NCBI GenBank assembly: GCA_964343275.1
Contig: CAYFIY010000025.1
Location: 1-17,445 of the forward strand
Length of the DNA: 17,445 nucleotides
Source: Hadarchaeum sp964343275
GTDB lineage: Archaea; Hadarchaeota; Hadarchaeia; Hadarchaeales; Hadarchaeaceae
Direction: 5' to 3'
How positions within the stretch are numbered: position 1 is the stretch's first letter; each line of letters starts with the position of its first letter. Below, piece after piece: positions 1 to 8,240 of this stretch. The notes under the pieces are model-generated. The model made no database searches. It saw only the letters and a list, made by a program, of their open reading frames with translations, and was not told the origin of the DNA. A program made the translations under genes and the position numbers.

Positions 1-19
1 AAATACCAACGGCGTTTCG

Positions 20-540
20 GTGGATGTCTTCAGGAGCATGAAGTGGCGAAGGAGTATACGTGAACTTAAGCCCGAAGGGAGAGACGAGGGAGATCTGAAG
101 ATAATTTTTAAAACAAGAAGATAAGCGCCCAGCGCTGGGAACTGTCAGCTCAAGAGCTGATAGTGATCAGTGATGATAAAATGAAGACAAAACTGACCCT
201 TACGGCATTGAATCAGAGCTTTCTGGTTAAAGGTACCATGGTGATTATTGTCTGCACGAACATCTCGAGAACATCTAGATATTAGAGAAGAAGAGATATT
301 GAACTCTATTATTTCCGAGACATAGCGACGACTATCCAAAATATGCTCCTTTCAGCATATGCCCTTGATTACGGCACCAGTTGGATAGGGGCCTTTGACG
401 AAAAGGCAGTTGCGAGAATAATGAAAGCACCTCCTGAATCTAGGACTGTAGCCATCGTCCCAGTTGGAAGGCCTACAGAAAAACCAGATCCCGCACCCAC
501 GCCACCAATAAGCAAAATCGTGTATCATAACATTTTCTAA
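20..540 (+). pseudogene. Nitroreductase-family FMN oxidoreductase, broken
   Basis: Read piecewise on the plus strand, this stretch gives a full-length nitroreductase of about 173 residues, the usual family size. It opens at a GTG (20-22) with MDVFRSMKWRRSIRELKPE, whose RRSIR is the family's FMN-phosphate-binding start. It continues through APSAGN (125-142), another FMN-site motif, and ends with QNMLLSAYALDYGTSWIGAF. Three lesions break it. A TAA at 122-124 stands where the family has Trp in RWAPSAGN. A one-base loss near 149-151 shifts reading from frame 2 to frame 1. A TAG at 283-285 follows SRY. From 343 the frame is open to the stop at 538-540. It converges on the pantoate kinase gene with a 20-base gap. 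The protein would have reduced nitro or related compounds with NAD(P)H. Assembly error is the alternative, but the neighbouring genes show no such damage. Confidence 0.85.
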
Positions 541-560
541 AAATCAATCGACTTTCAACC

Positions 561-1487
561 TTAAACCAACGCACTGAGGCCCTTGTTGTAAATATCGGCA
601 ACCATGACCGATGCTGGCTCAAGCACATCCAAGAACGAATCGTACGCCAGATCAATTTTTTTCTCGTTGACAAAAGCAAATATCGAGCGGCCGAGCATCG
701 ATTGGCTAGCTCCCAGAGCGCCAGATTTCTCCGCTGATTTGATGAGCCCTCGGAGTTCATCGTCGAGAAATCCAAGTTTTTCTGCGAAATCTCGTGAAAC
801 GGAAATAAATCTCTGGAGGTCTGGCGCTATAAGCATCTTTCTCATCGCCATACCGCCGAGCTCGTTTGTACGCTTCCTGAACTTGACATTGGGCAGAAGC
901 TTCTTCGTTGATATGGATCCAAGGGTCGCACAAATCAATTTCATCTTGGGGGGAAAGGACACGCGGCTCCACTTGCCGTATGGTGGGGCCCCAGGCTTTA
1001 CTCCCATTACAAGTCCTGCAATTGCCTGTGCCCCTACATCTCCCAGTCCCGTGTGGCATAGCACTTCGGCCGAGTGAGCTGCAGTCACCAGCCTTTCTTG
1101 AGGCATGTTAAGTTCCAGCGCCTTGGAAAATGCCAAAACCGCCCCCAGAGATCCAGCCCCACTCGCCCCATATCCAGCTCCAATTGGAACTTGACAGGAA
1201 TGATTGATCTCCACCTTAAACTTCCCGTGAACCATACGCTGGAGCCGTTTTACTGCTTCTAAGGTCGTCTTAGCATCTGGAACATACTTACCATTCACGT
1301 GAATCTTGATACTAGCTCGATTGGCGCGTTCAACTTCAACGTCAGTGAACACTCCCAAGTTCAAACAAGGGCCGCAATTTCTAGAGCCGGACCGTTCGGG
1401 AGTTATCGCGTAGTAAGGTTGAAAAAATCCAGAGATGTGAGCTGGAACAAAAACAGACGCGCTCAATGGCATCATTTTGGATCTCAA
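561..1487 (-). CDS. Pantoate kinase (archaeal CoA pathway, GHMP kinase)
   Basis: This enzyme phosphorylates pantoate to 4-phosphopantoate, the archaeal replacement for the bacterial PanC-then-PanK order in coenzyme A synthesis. The 308-residue protein has the family start FVPAHISGFF (13-22), the GHMP glycine-rich ATP loop PIGAGYGASGAGSLG (101-115), HTGLGDVGAQ (145-154) and the C-terminal GALGASQSMLGRSIF (277-291). The length is normal. The first start is TTG at 1485-1487 with GGTGAG five bases or so upstream. ATG codons at residues 5 and 6 are alternatives and would not change the domain. It follows coaBC by 18 bases, so the two are likely co-transcribed and it is the last gene of the minus-strand train. 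The downstream phosphopantothenate synthetase of the same pathway is not in the window. Confidence 0.9.
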   Translation of the reverse strand: MRSKMMPLSASVFVPAHISGFFQPYYAITPERSGSRNCGPCLNLGVFTDVEVERANRASIKIHVNGKYVPDAKTTLEAVKRLQRMVHGKFKVEINHSCQVPIGAGYGASGAGSLGAVLAFSKALELNMPQERLVTAAHSAEVLCHTGLGDVGAQAIAGLVMGVKPGAPPYGKWSRVSFPPKMKLICATLGSISTKKLLPNVKFRKRTNELGGMAMRKMLIAPDLQRFISVSRDFAEKLGFLDDELRGLIKSAEKSGALGASQSMLGRSIFAFVNEKKIDLAYDSFLDVLEPASVMVADIYNKGLSALV

Positions 1488-1505
1488 TGCCTCACCAATA
1501 AAATT

Positions 1506-2753
1506 TTAACCGAGGCCGGCCACCGCTCCATCAAGAATTGCTTTTGCTATCTCGATCTTCGAGGCCCGTATATTTTTTGAACCGAATTTTGTCACTATCA
1601 GGACTTCATTTGTATCCGTCCCAAACCCAGCACCAACCCTAGATACATCGTTTGCAACCACCATGTCCAGTCCTTCGTTCAACTTCGACTTAGCTGCATT
1701 CATAAGCTCCTCATTGCTCACACCATACTCCGCCTTGAACCCAACCACGAATGCATTCGGCGCCAATTCCCGTACTTCCCCCAGCACGCGCGGAGCCGGA
1801 ACTAACTTCAAGGTCACCGGATCAGAATGTCTGAGTTTCTTGTCGGCTGGCTGCTCCACCACGAAATCCTGTGCAGCTGCAGCTGAGACAATAATATCCG
1901 GACCAGATTTCATCTTATTTAGAAATGCATCCCGCATCTCTTTGGTGGTCTGGACTCGAACCAGTTCAACGTTGAAAGGTGGCATCTCAGTACCCGGACC
2001 GTAAATCAACGTCACATCTCCGCCCCTCGATGCTGCCGCTCGAGCCACGGCCAAGCCCATCTTTCCAGAACTATTGTTGGAGATGAACTTGATGGGATCT
2101 ATCAGCTCAACTGTAGGACCGGCTGTGACAACGACCTTTTTACCCCCTAAATCGCGCGGGCCTAAGATTTCAATGACCGTTTGAACTATTTCTTCGACGC
2201 TTGCCAACTTGGCCTTACCGTCCATAACATTAGGATCAATAACGCGAACCCCTACTGCACGGAGCTTATCCAAGTTTTTCCGAATGAGCTGGTGCTCGAA
2301 CATCGACCCGTGCATGGCAGGAACAATGACAATGGATTTTTTTAGGCCCAACGCCACTGAAACCAACGAGGTCACAGGTGTATCGTCGACAGCCATTGCA
2401 ACCTTGCCTATCGTGTTCGCGGTTGATGGGGTAATTAATACCAGGTCGGCCCAACTTGCTAGCTCCACATGTTCCAGCTTGCCCGTAAGCTTCACCACCA
2501 CTTCATTGCCCGTTGCCCAGTGCATCAACTCAGGAGTTATGAGCGCAGTGGCACTCTGCGACATGCATACACGAACCTCCACTCCATGACGCATCAGTTC
2601 CCTAGCTAGTTCTGGACATTTCGTTACTGCCACGCTACCCGTCACGCAAAGAGCGACCTTACGACCTTCCAGTTCCGACCCCTTGGTGGCCTTGATGTCT
2701 TTTGAAGGATGCATAAACTCAACTTTAAACAAGTTTTCTCTTTGTTTAAACAT
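1506..2753 (-). CDS. coaBC: Bifunctional CoaBC: phosphopantothenoylcysteine decarboxylase / phosphopantothenate-cysteine ligase
   Basis: CoaB joins cysteine to 4'-phosphopantothenate and CoaC, a flavoprotein, decarboxylates the product to 4'-phosphopantetheine. In the 415-residue reading, the CoaC half shows VTGSVAVTK (37-45), the catalytic His in LEHVEL (H95), the PSTANT motif (109-114; PASANT in many relatives) and PAMHGSM (145-151). The CoaB half shows VVVTAGPTVELIDP, NNSSGKMG (226-233), GFKAE (338-342) and VANDVS (366-371). The cysteine loop of bacterial CoaC is not obvious; the equivalent DGKAKLAS segment resembles archaeal homologues. Two starts are possible: ATG at 2753, or ATG at 2714 giving MHPSKD, close to where archaeal homologues begin. 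Neither has a clear Shine-Dalgarno site. The gene lies 23 bases after coaD and 18 before pantoate kinase. Confidence 0.93.
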   Translation of the reverse strand: MFKQRENLFKVEFMHPSKDIKATKGSELEGRKVALCVTGSVAVTKCPELARELMRHGVEVRVCMSQSATALITPELMHWATGNEVVVKLTGKLEHVELASWADLVLITPSTANTIGKVAMAVDDTPVTSLVSVALGLKKSIVIVPAMHGSMFEHQLIRKNLDKLRAVGVRVIDPNVMDGKAKLASVEEIVQTVIEILGPRDLGGKKVVVTAGPTVELIDPIKFISNNSSGKMGLAVARAAASRGGDVTLIYGPGTEMPPFNVELVRVQTTKEMRDAFLNKMKSGPDIIVSAAAAQDFVVEQPADKKLRHSDPVTLKLVPAPRVLGEVRELAPNAFVVGFKAEYGVSNEELMNAAKSKLNEGLDMVVANDVSRVGAGFGTDTNEVLIVTKFGSKNIRASKIEIAKAILDGAVAGLG

Positions 2754-2776
2754 TATTAATTGAACAGAGCTTTCAA

Positions 2777-3265
2777 CTATTTCGCCCTCGGACGAATTAA
2801 TTTTTTACCGTGGACATCGCTTTCGCCGTAACGGATTTTTATGGAGGAGATAGGTTGTCTATCCTCTGCCAACACAAAGGGAATTTCCACTATCTCGAGT
2901 GGTTTGATACTTTTTGAGTTCCTGACTTTGTTGATTTCCTTAGCCCGGCTCTTAGTCTCCGGACTAACCACAATGGCCTCAATTTCCCTGTCCGTAGCAG
3001 CTGGGCCAGCTGGATCTGATATGATGCGTATCTCGGTGCGCCCCAACCATTTCCTCTGACGCAATGTGTCCAAGAGCTTCCACATCCTGATGGCAGTCGG
3101 CTGGATGCCCACCGAATCCTTCAGGAGCAGGTGTTGCATCTCGTCAGAGCATATCCCCACGGAAACCAGTTCCCCTAACTCAAATGCCTTCGAGAGGATC
3201 GCGATATGACCGTCGTGTATGTAGTCGAACGTACCACCCACTACAACTTTCCCGAACTTCATCAT
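2777..3265 (-). CDS. coaD: Phosphopantetheine adenylyltransferase, archaeal type
   Basis: The enzyme transfers AMP from ATP to 4'-phosphopantetheine to make dephospho-CoA, the step after CoaBC. The protein has 162 residues, as usual for archaeal PPATs. It is a nucleotidyltransferase with VGGTFDYIHDGH near the N terminus, where HDGH (17-20) is the HxGH catalytic signature. VSPET (100-104) and the C-terminal ISSIKIRYGE (139-148) correspond to the ISSTxIR adenylyl-transfer motif. There are two adjacent ATG codons. GGTGA at 3267-3271 sits one base from the first and four from the second, so the ATG ending at 3262 may be the true start. It lies 11 bases after proA and 23 before coaBC, on the same strand. 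The pairing with CoaBC and pantoate kinase supports the assignment. Confidence 0.92.
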   Translation of the reverse strand: MMKFGKVVVGGTFDYIHDGHIAILSKAFELGELVSVGICSDEMQHLLLKDSVGIQPTAIRMWKLLDTLRQRKWLGRTEIRIISDPAGPAATDREIEAIVVSPETKSRAKEINKVRNSKSIKPLEIVEIPFVLAEDRQPISSIKIRYGESDVHGKKLIRPRAK

Positions 3266-3276
3266 TTCACCTATTT

Positions 3277-4611
3277 CTATTTCACGGTCTTTCTAAAATC
3301 GCCCCAAGTTGCTGTCAGCCGACGGTGACTGAAGAGTTTGGCTTTTTTACCGACATAATCGGCCACCACATGTCCATCACCCACGAGGTGGAACTTGGAA
3401 GTAGTCAGACCATCAAGGCCCACTGGCCCACGTGCATGTATCTTCCCAGTGGAAATGCCGACTTCCGCCCCCAGACCGTATCTATATCCATCGCTGAACC
3501 TAGTTGAGGTGTTGAGCATGACTGTGGACGAGTCCACCTCGGACAGGAAGTGAATGGCAGTTTTCTTGTTCTCTGTTAAGATGGAGTCAGTGTGCTTTGA
3601 CCCACAAGTGTTTACGTGATCTATGGCCTCTTGGACGCCTCCCACTACCTTTATCGAGACTACCAAGTCCAAATACTCCGTGCTCCAGTCCTTTGCCTTA
3701 GCTCGTCTGGCCCATGGCAAAATCTTTCTGGTTCTCTCGTCTCCCCGAACCTCCACCCCTGCTTTCATGTATCTCTCCCCCAGGGGCCCTAGGAATACTG
3801 GGGCGATATCCTTGTGCACCAGTATAGTCTCCACCGCGTTGCAAACGGATGGATATTGGACCTTGGCATCATGACAAACTTTCACTGCCTTATGGATATC
3901 AGCATCAACGTCCACATAGATGTGGCACAACCCATCGGAATGGCCCAGAACCGGGATGTTGGTGTTACCCTGGATGTATTTCACGAAATCCTTGCTCCCG
4001 CGGGGCACTAGTAAGTCTATTAAGTCATCGAGCTTCAAGAGTTCTCTGACTTCCCTTCTCGCCTCGATAAGCTGCATCCATCCGGTAGGGATTCCAGCTT
4101 TTTCACTCGTCTTACGGATTAACTCGAAAAGAGCCTCGTTCGAACTCTTGGCTTCCTTTCCGCCCTTGAGAATCACCGCATTTCCCGACTTCAAGCATAG
4201 CGCTGATATTTGGGGCAAGACATCTGGCCTGGCCTCGAATATCGCCCCCGTGACTCCAATCGGGCAGATAACTCTGTAAAGGTCCAGACCGCGATGGAGT
4301 TCAATCGCGGAGATTGTCTTGCCAACGGGGTCTTCCAGCTTGGCCACGCTTCGGACCATGTTGGCCACATTGAGCAACTGATCCTCTGATAGCTTCAACC
4401 TCTGGAAAAATGCTTTAGAGATACTACCTTTTGCCAAAAGGACTTTGGCGGCTTTAAGATCCTCTGAGTTTTCCCTCAGCAACTCCTCTCTGTTCTTCAT
4501 AATGGCTGAGGCTATCTTCAAGAGCGCCGAGTTCTTTACCTTGGACGAGACACTCGCAAGCTTGAGTGCCGCTTTGCGTGCGACCTTGGCCTTTATGGCA
4601 ACTTCGCTCAT
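3277..4611 (-). CDS. proA: Glutamate-5-semialdehyde dehydrogenase (gamma-glutamyl phosphate reductase)
   Basis: ProA reduces gamma-glutamyl phosphate to glutamate-5-semialdehyde with NADPH, the second step of proline synthesis. The 444-residue protein belongs to the aldehyde dehydrogenase superfamily. It shows CPIGVTGAIFEARPDV (116-131), the cofactor segment SGNAVILKGGKEAKSSN, PRGS (203-206), and the catalytic cysteine in YPSVCNAVET (C257; family consensus RPSVCNALET). GPVGLDGLTTSKF (395-407) matches the conserved C-terminal block. A basic tail of about 30 residues follows. Its ATG overlaps the proB stop in an ATGA (4608-4611), and AGGAAG in the last proB codons can serve as its ribosome site, so translational coupling is likely. 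The proBA route is patchy among archaea, which makes its place in a cofactor operon notable. Confidence 0.95.
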   Translation of the reverse strand: MSEVAIKAKVARKAALKLASVSSKVKNSALLKIASAIMKNREELLRENSEDLKAAKVLLAKGSISKAFFQRLKLSEDQLLNVANMVRSVAKLEDPVGKTISAIELHRGLDLYRVICPIGVTGAIFEARPDVLPQISALCLKSGNAVILKGGKEAKSSNEALFELIRKTSEKAGIPTGWMQLIEARREVRELLKLDDLIDLLVPRGSKDFVKYIQGNTNIPVLGHSDGLCHIYVDVDADIHKAVKVCHDAKVQYPSVCNAVETILVHKDIAPVFLGPLGERYMKAGVEVRGDERTRKILPWARRAKAKDWSTEYLDLVVSIKVVGGVQEAIDHVNTCGSKHTDSILTENKKTAIHFLSEVDSSTVMLNTSTRFSDGYRYGLGAEVGISTGKIHARGPVGLDGLTTSKFHLVGDGHVVADYVGKKAKLFSHRRLTATWGDFRKTVK

Positions 4612-5408
4612 TTTCTCTTCCTAGGCAGAAAAATCGTTCCGACTTCTTTGCCCTCCACTATTCGTTCAAGAACCATATTCTCAGCGCTGCCAGCCACTAC
4701 AACCGGTATCCCTTTATCCGTCGCCATTTTGGCCGACACTACTTTGGTCAGCATGCCACCAAATCCCCTTGACTTGACATGCGTCACCACCTGCGTATGC
4801 TTCTCAACGGTGTTGATCAACTTACCACGTTTGCTCTTATTCACATAATCCATGTAAATTCCTTTTACGTCGGAGAGAATCACGAGCAAATCGGCGTCGG
4901 CACCGATTGCCACATTCGCTGAAAGTATATCGTTATCTCCCATCTTTATTTCCTCTAACGCTATGCTATCATTCTCATTCACTATAGGAACGACCCCCCA
5001 TTTCATGAGACCAGTCAGCATATTTTTAAAATTAATATACCTCCGGCGATTTCTAAAGTCCTCTGCAGTGAGCAAAATCTGTGCGACCGGCTGCTGGTAC
5101 TCTCCGAAGTACTTGGAGTATACCTGCATCAGTATCCCCTGCCCCACCGCTGCGGCAGCTTGCAACGCCGGCATTTTCTCCGGCCTGCCATTGAGGTTCA
5201 AGCGTCCCACCCCTGCGCCTATCGCTCCGGAAGAAACCACAATTACCTCTATACCTAAGGATCGCAGGGCCATAGTGTCAGAAACGAACTTACCCACCTT
5301 TTCCGGATCAAGCTTGGAACTCTTATCGGTGATGCTTCTGGTTCCTATTTTCACCACGATTCTCTTGGCCGTCGAGAGCATCTTTCTGGTGTCTCCTGGG
5401 ACTACCAC
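4608..5408 (-). CDS. proB: Glutamate 5-kinase (amino-acid kinase domain only)
   Basis: ProB phosphorylates glutamate on its side-chain carboxyl, the first and usually feedback-controlled step of proline synthesis. The 266 residues make up only the amino-acid kinase domain. The ATP segment IVVKIGTRS lies at 17-25, VVSSGAIGAG at 57-66, the glutamate-binding PIVNENDSI at 141-149, GDNDILSANVA at 157-167 and GFGGMLTKVVSAKMA at 215-229. The C-terminal PUA domain of many bacterial ProB proteins is absent, as in the short class. The first start is GTG at 5406-5408, directly after the TAA of the upstream gene (5409-5411), with GGTGG a few bases before it. The ATG ten codons in (MLSTAKRIVV) is a reasonable alternative. 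The 4-base overlap with proA supports a working ProBA pair. Confidence 0.95.
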   Translation of the reverse strand: MVVPGDTRKMLSTAKRIVVKIGTRSITDKSSKLDPEKVGKFVSDTMALRSLGIEVIVVSSGAIGAGVGRLNLNGRPEKMPALQAAAAVGQGILMQVYSKYFGEYQQPVAQILLTAEDFRNRRRYINFKNMLTGLMKWGVVPIVNENDSIALEEIKMGDNDILSANVAIGADADLLVILSDVKGIYMDYVNKSKRGKLINTVEKHTQVVTHVKSRGFGGMLTKVVSAKMATDKGIPVVVAGSAENMVLERIVEGKEVGTIFLPRKRK

Positions 5409-6602
5409 TTAAACCACCGTGAATTTTTTTAATTGTGCCATCACGCGCTTTCTTATCTGGTCAACTTCGGGCTCTCGGATGGTAATCCTTCCTTTCTTCA
5501 TTACCCGAATAAGTAATGCAGAGGTTTTACCACCACACGCTGGGCATTTCGGGCCGCGAGCCCCACCGGGTAATACTACATCAGTCAAACAACGAGAACA
5601 TCTCCAGACCTGCTTTCGCCCGCCGATTTTTCCCCTCTTGGCCACAGGTTGACGTTTTAGTTCGGTGATGTCCAGAGCGAAATCTATTGTTGGCGCGTTA
5701 CTCAGGGCAGTTCCGATCCCAAAACCGTCCACTCCAGCGTCCACCAACTCAACTATGTTATTATCGTTCACACCGCCGGAGACAATTATCTTCACGTGTT
5801 TGTGGCCCCTGATGTCCATTTCCCATCTCACCTCACGGACTATCTCGGGGAAATTTCCCTTTCTGGAGCCGGGAGTATCTAGTCGGACTCCCCAGAGTTT
5901 TTTGCCCAAGGCTTCGACTGCCATTATGGATTCGGCTTTTTCATCGTAGTAGGTGTCCACGAGAGCAATCCTACGAACTTTTCGAGGCATCACCTGGTCA
6001 AAGGCCTTCCAAGCTTTGACCTGATTCCCGAACATTACTATCAGCGCGTGTGGCATCGTGCCATATGGTTCCTTTCCTATCTTCCTCGCACCAGCCAAGC
6101 TCGAAACGCCGTCGAAGCCTCCAAGGTATCCTGCCCTGTCGATCATGGGAGAGAGAGCTGGGTGTGCGCGCCTTATCCCAAACGATATCAATAGTTTATC
6201 TTCAGCCAGCCTCCTCAGTCTTGCTGCCACAGTGGCCACTCCAGATGCATGACAGATTAAACCCAAGAGTGGGGTTTCTAAATCACAAAATTCTCCATAC
6301 GGACCATCAATGAATGCCACTGGAACTTTATTACCGTAATAATCGTGATGGCAGAAAATGGTTCCCTCCTGCATTGTGTAGAGGTCGACCGAGTGGCCCT
6401 CAAATAATTTAAGGAGCTCATCAATTCCACATAGAACACCCCAAGGCCACTTATCCGGCAGACCATTGGTGGTCACCTCGGCCACCACCCGGACCGCGTC
6501 CATCTTTTTGGCTTTTAGGATTTTCTTGGTACGGACGAAGTAGAGGTCGGTGGTCTCACCACGCTTGATCTCCTCGTCCGATGCCACGTTGAAGGTTCTC
6601 AT
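5409..6602 (-). CDS. pncB: Nicotinate phosphoribosyltransferase, archaeal type with zinc ribbon
   Basis: The enzyme makes nicotinate mononucleotide from nicotinate and PRPP, the committed step of the Preiss-Handler NAD salvage route. Counting from the ATG at 6600-6602, the protein has 397 residues. FGIRRAHP (141-148), GTMPHA (171-176), VDTYYDE and VSGGVND (264-270) mark the phosphoribosyl-binding barrel. A C-terminal ribbon carries CSRC (335-338) and CPAC (353-356), a four-Cys metal site as in archaeal members of the family. A TTG three codons upstream is also in frame, but it would overlap the preceding gene, and homologues begin close to MRTFNV. The ATG lies two bases past the nicotinamidase stop, with GGTTGGTAAG before it. 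The stop touches the proB start. Nicotinamidase next door supplies its substrate. Confidence 0.94.
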   Translation of the reverse strand: MRTFNVASDEEIKRGETTDLYFVRTKKILKAKKMDAVRVVAEVTTNGLPDKWPWGVLCGIDELLKLFEGHSVDLYTMQEGTIFCHHDYYGNKVPVAFIDGPYGEFCDLETPLLGLICHASGVATVAARLRRLAEDKLLISFGIRRAHPALSPMIDRAGYLGGFDGVSSLAGARKIGKEPYGTMPHALIVMFGNQVKAWKAFDQVMPRKVRRIALVDTYYDEKAESIMAVEALGKKLWGVRLDTPGSRKGNFPEIVREVRWEMDIRGHKHVKIIVSGGVNDNNIVELVDAGVDGFGIGTALSNAPTIDFALDITELKRQPVAKRGKIGGRKQVWRCSRCLTDVVLPGGARGPKCPACGGKTSALLIRVMKKGRITIREPEVDQIRKRVMAQLKKFTVV

Positions 6603-6604
6603 TC

Positions 6605-7147
6605 TTACCAACCTACTATCACTTCGGATGAATTTGTAACCTTTACGCCGTACATTTTCCTCATGTAATCAAGAGCATATTGATGGGCCTTCTTGTCAGC
6701 CGCAGCCACACAGTCTTCCGGTACTACCATCTTGTATCCCCTGAAGAAAGCCCCCGCAGCGGAGTTCTGGATGCAGATATCGGTGACCACTCCGACAAGT
6801 ACTATTTCTTCGACATCATTTTTCTTCAAGAGCTCGTCAAGCTCAGTGTCGAAGAAAAAGTCGTAGGTGTGTTTTGGAAGTACTAGTTCGCCTCCGTCTA
6901 ATCTCAATTCATGAATTACCTGAGAACCATCAGTACCGGCCATGGCATGCTCGCCCCACACTTGCATTTCCGGATCTTTCGGAGAATGCGCATCGCACAC
7001 GTAGACTACCATGACTTCTTTAGCTCGAGCCTGGACGATGAGGTTCTTTATGTTGGGCACGATGTCTAACGCCCCTTGGAAGCTAGACTTCCCAGTCACG
7101 AAGTCATTTATCATATCTATCACGATGACCGCTTGTCTCAAATCCAT
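6605..7147 (-). CDS. pncA: Nicotinamidase (isochorismatase superfamily)
   Basis: Nicotinamidase hydrolyses nicotinamide to nicotinate and ammonia, feeding the adjacent nicotinate phosphoribosyltransferase. From the ATG at 7147 the protein has 180 residues. The catalytic triad is visible as D11 in IDMINDF, K92 in PKHTYD and C125 in VTDICIQNSA. D52, H54 and H67 in the CDAH...WGEH segment fit the metal ligands of archaeal nicotinamidases. The frame opens 12 codons further upstream at 7183, but that extension (MHFYSSYQSLLW) lies before the conserved start MDLRQAVIVID and probably overlaps the promoter, so I use 7147. Other isochorismatase-like hydrolases share this fold, but the metal ligands and the neighbour make nicotinamidase the best reading. 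The gap to the upstream hydrolase gene is 78 bases, so a promoter here is possible. Confidence 0.88.
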   Translation of the reverse strand: MDLRQAVIVIDMINDFVTGKSSFQGALDIVPNIKNLIVQARAKEVMVVYVCDAHSPKDPEMQVWGEHAMAGTDGSQVIHELRLDGGELVLPKHTYDFFFDTELDELLKKNDVEEIVLVGVVTDICIQNSAAGAFFRGYKMVVPEDCVAAADKKAHQYALDYMRKMYGVKVTNSSEVIVGW

Positions 7148-7225
7148 CCATAATAAAGATTGGTACGATGAATAAAAATGCAAACTATTGCTCAGACCTA
7201 AAACATCGCGTGTTACTAATTAAAA

Positions 7226-7975
7226 TCACAGATATTTCCCAAACCACTCCATGATCAAATAGATTACTTTATCCAAATGTTCGCGCTGAGAAAAAACGTG
7301 ACCTGCGCCTTCCACTAATTCCAGCCTCTTGGGATCCGACGCGGCCTCGTACAGTTTTCGAGCGTGGTCGAGGGGCACTGTTTCATCCAAGCTGCCATGT
7401 ACGATAAAAATCGAAGGCACACTCCTCACGGCTTCTAAAATATCGTATCTTCGTAGGTCCTCGTAGAAGCCCTTCTTGAACCTCTTGCCCGATGGAAGCT
7501 TGTAGCAATCGCCTACATCCTTCGGAATCAGTGGCTTTTCGAAGCGGGGTATCTTGTAGGGGGTACCCATCGTCACCATGGCCTTAACCCTATCATCTCT
7601 AGCCGCCGCCGCTACCATCCCGCCCAGGCTGGATCCGATTACCCCTAACCTGGCCATATCGACTTTGCCCGAGTCCTGTAGGAATCGCAAAGCGGATCGG
7701 TAGTCCTCTATCCTTCCAGTTAAGCTGAGTTCCTCGAACTCACCATCGCTCTTCTCCGATCCTTCTCCACACCCACGAAAACTAAACCTCAGGCACGCGT
7801 AGCCTTCGCCGTAAAATCTGGAGGCAATGGTCGGCCACTTACCGCTATCCTTGCTACTCTCTAAACCGTGTAAGGTAACGATGCAGGGCGAGCCCATGTT
7901 AGGTAGATGCAGGTTTCCAAATATTCGCTGTCCATTAGAAGAAAAAACGACCAATTCCGACTTCACAACATTCAT
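7226..7975 (-). CDS. Alpha/beta hydrolase, serine esterase/peptidase-like
   Basis: From the ATG at 7975 this is a 249-residue soluble alpha/beta hydrolase. The oxyanion-hole segment TLHGLESSKDSGK begins near 34. The nucleophile is S116 in GSSLGG. The acid is D197 in HGSLDETVP, and the catalytic His is H226 in GAGHVFS. FRGCGEGSEKSDGEF is typical of the family that includes cinnamoyl-esterase-like and dienelactone-hydrolase-like enzymes. The substrate cannot be read from the sequence. A TTG twelve codons upstream (8011) would also work, but a TATA box at about 8025-8033 predicts a transcript start near 8003, inside that extension, which favours 7975. It heads the minus-strand train but is separated from nicotinamidase by 78 bases, so it may be its own unit. 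It is divergent from the purP pair. Confidence 0.85.
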   Translation of the reverse strand: MNVVKSELVVFSSNGQRIFGNLHLPNMGSPCIVTLHGLESSKDSGKWPTIASRFYGEGYACLRFSFRGCGEGSEKSDGEFEELSLTGRIEDYRSALRFLQDSGKVDMARLGVIGSSLGGMVAAAARDDRVKAMVTMGTPYKIPRFEKPLIPKDVGDCYKLPSGKRFKKGFYEDLRRYDILEAVRSVPSIFIVHGSLDETVPLDHARKLYEAASDPKRLELVEGAGHVFSQREHLDKVIYLIMEWFGKYL

Positions 7976-8021
7976 CTTCCAGTTTAGTTCCTGATGCGCA
8001 TATGCTAGCAATGGTTGAATA

Positions 8022-8040
8022 ATTGTTATAAGTTTTAAAT
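8022..8040 (-). promoter_or_regulatory. TATA box for the alpha/beta hydrolase gene
   Basis: Read on the minus strand, ATTTAAAACTTATAACAAT carries a TATA element preceded by an A-rich stretch resembling an archaeal BRE. The predicted start, about 25 bases downstream, is near 8003, leaving a leader of about 28 bases before the ATG at 7975. This is by eye only. Confidence 0.5.
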
Positions 8041-8240
8041 GATTACTCTTAAATTAAAATTTTAATTTTTAATGTTTCCATAGTTATAAGATTTCGATAT
8101 TCAACTCTAAGACCACTCTTGAATAAATCAGCGTTTAAACGGTTCAATAAGTCATGGGGGAGCATATTAAGGAGGATTTGCTACGGGATATAAAGTCTGG
8201 TTGTGAAAAACGTTAAGATATTTGTAACAATCGGGAGAGA
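8041..8240. other. Divergent intergenic region with 18-bp palindrome and a tiny reading frame
   Basis: This stretch separates the hydrolase (minus) from the purP pair (plus). It holds a perfect AT-only palindrome, AAATTAAAATTTTAATTT, at 8051-8068. It also holds a 20-codon open frame at 8154-8216 (MGEHIKEDLLRDIKSGCEKR), with a GGAGG at 8171-8175 that lies inside the frame and not before it. Neither is convincing as a gene. The palindrome could be a regulator site for either direction, but AT-only palindromes arise easily. Confidence 0.3.

Noticed and set aside
128..164. A 12-bp palindrome CCCAGCGCTGGG and an 11-bp hairpin arm pair, first considered as a terminator or RNA element
   Set aside because: Both fall inside the nitroreductase pseudogene; the palindrome encodes the APSAG motif. 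There is no T-run after the hairpin. It is mentioned only as a likely slippage site.
145..339. Open frame of 64 codons on the minus strand
   Set aside because: It is antisense to the nitroreductase pseudogene, has no family features and no ribosome site.
604..1077. Long plus-strand open frame opposite pantoate kinase
   Set aside because: Ser/Pro-rich composition typical of a shadow frame; the minus-strand gene explains the region.
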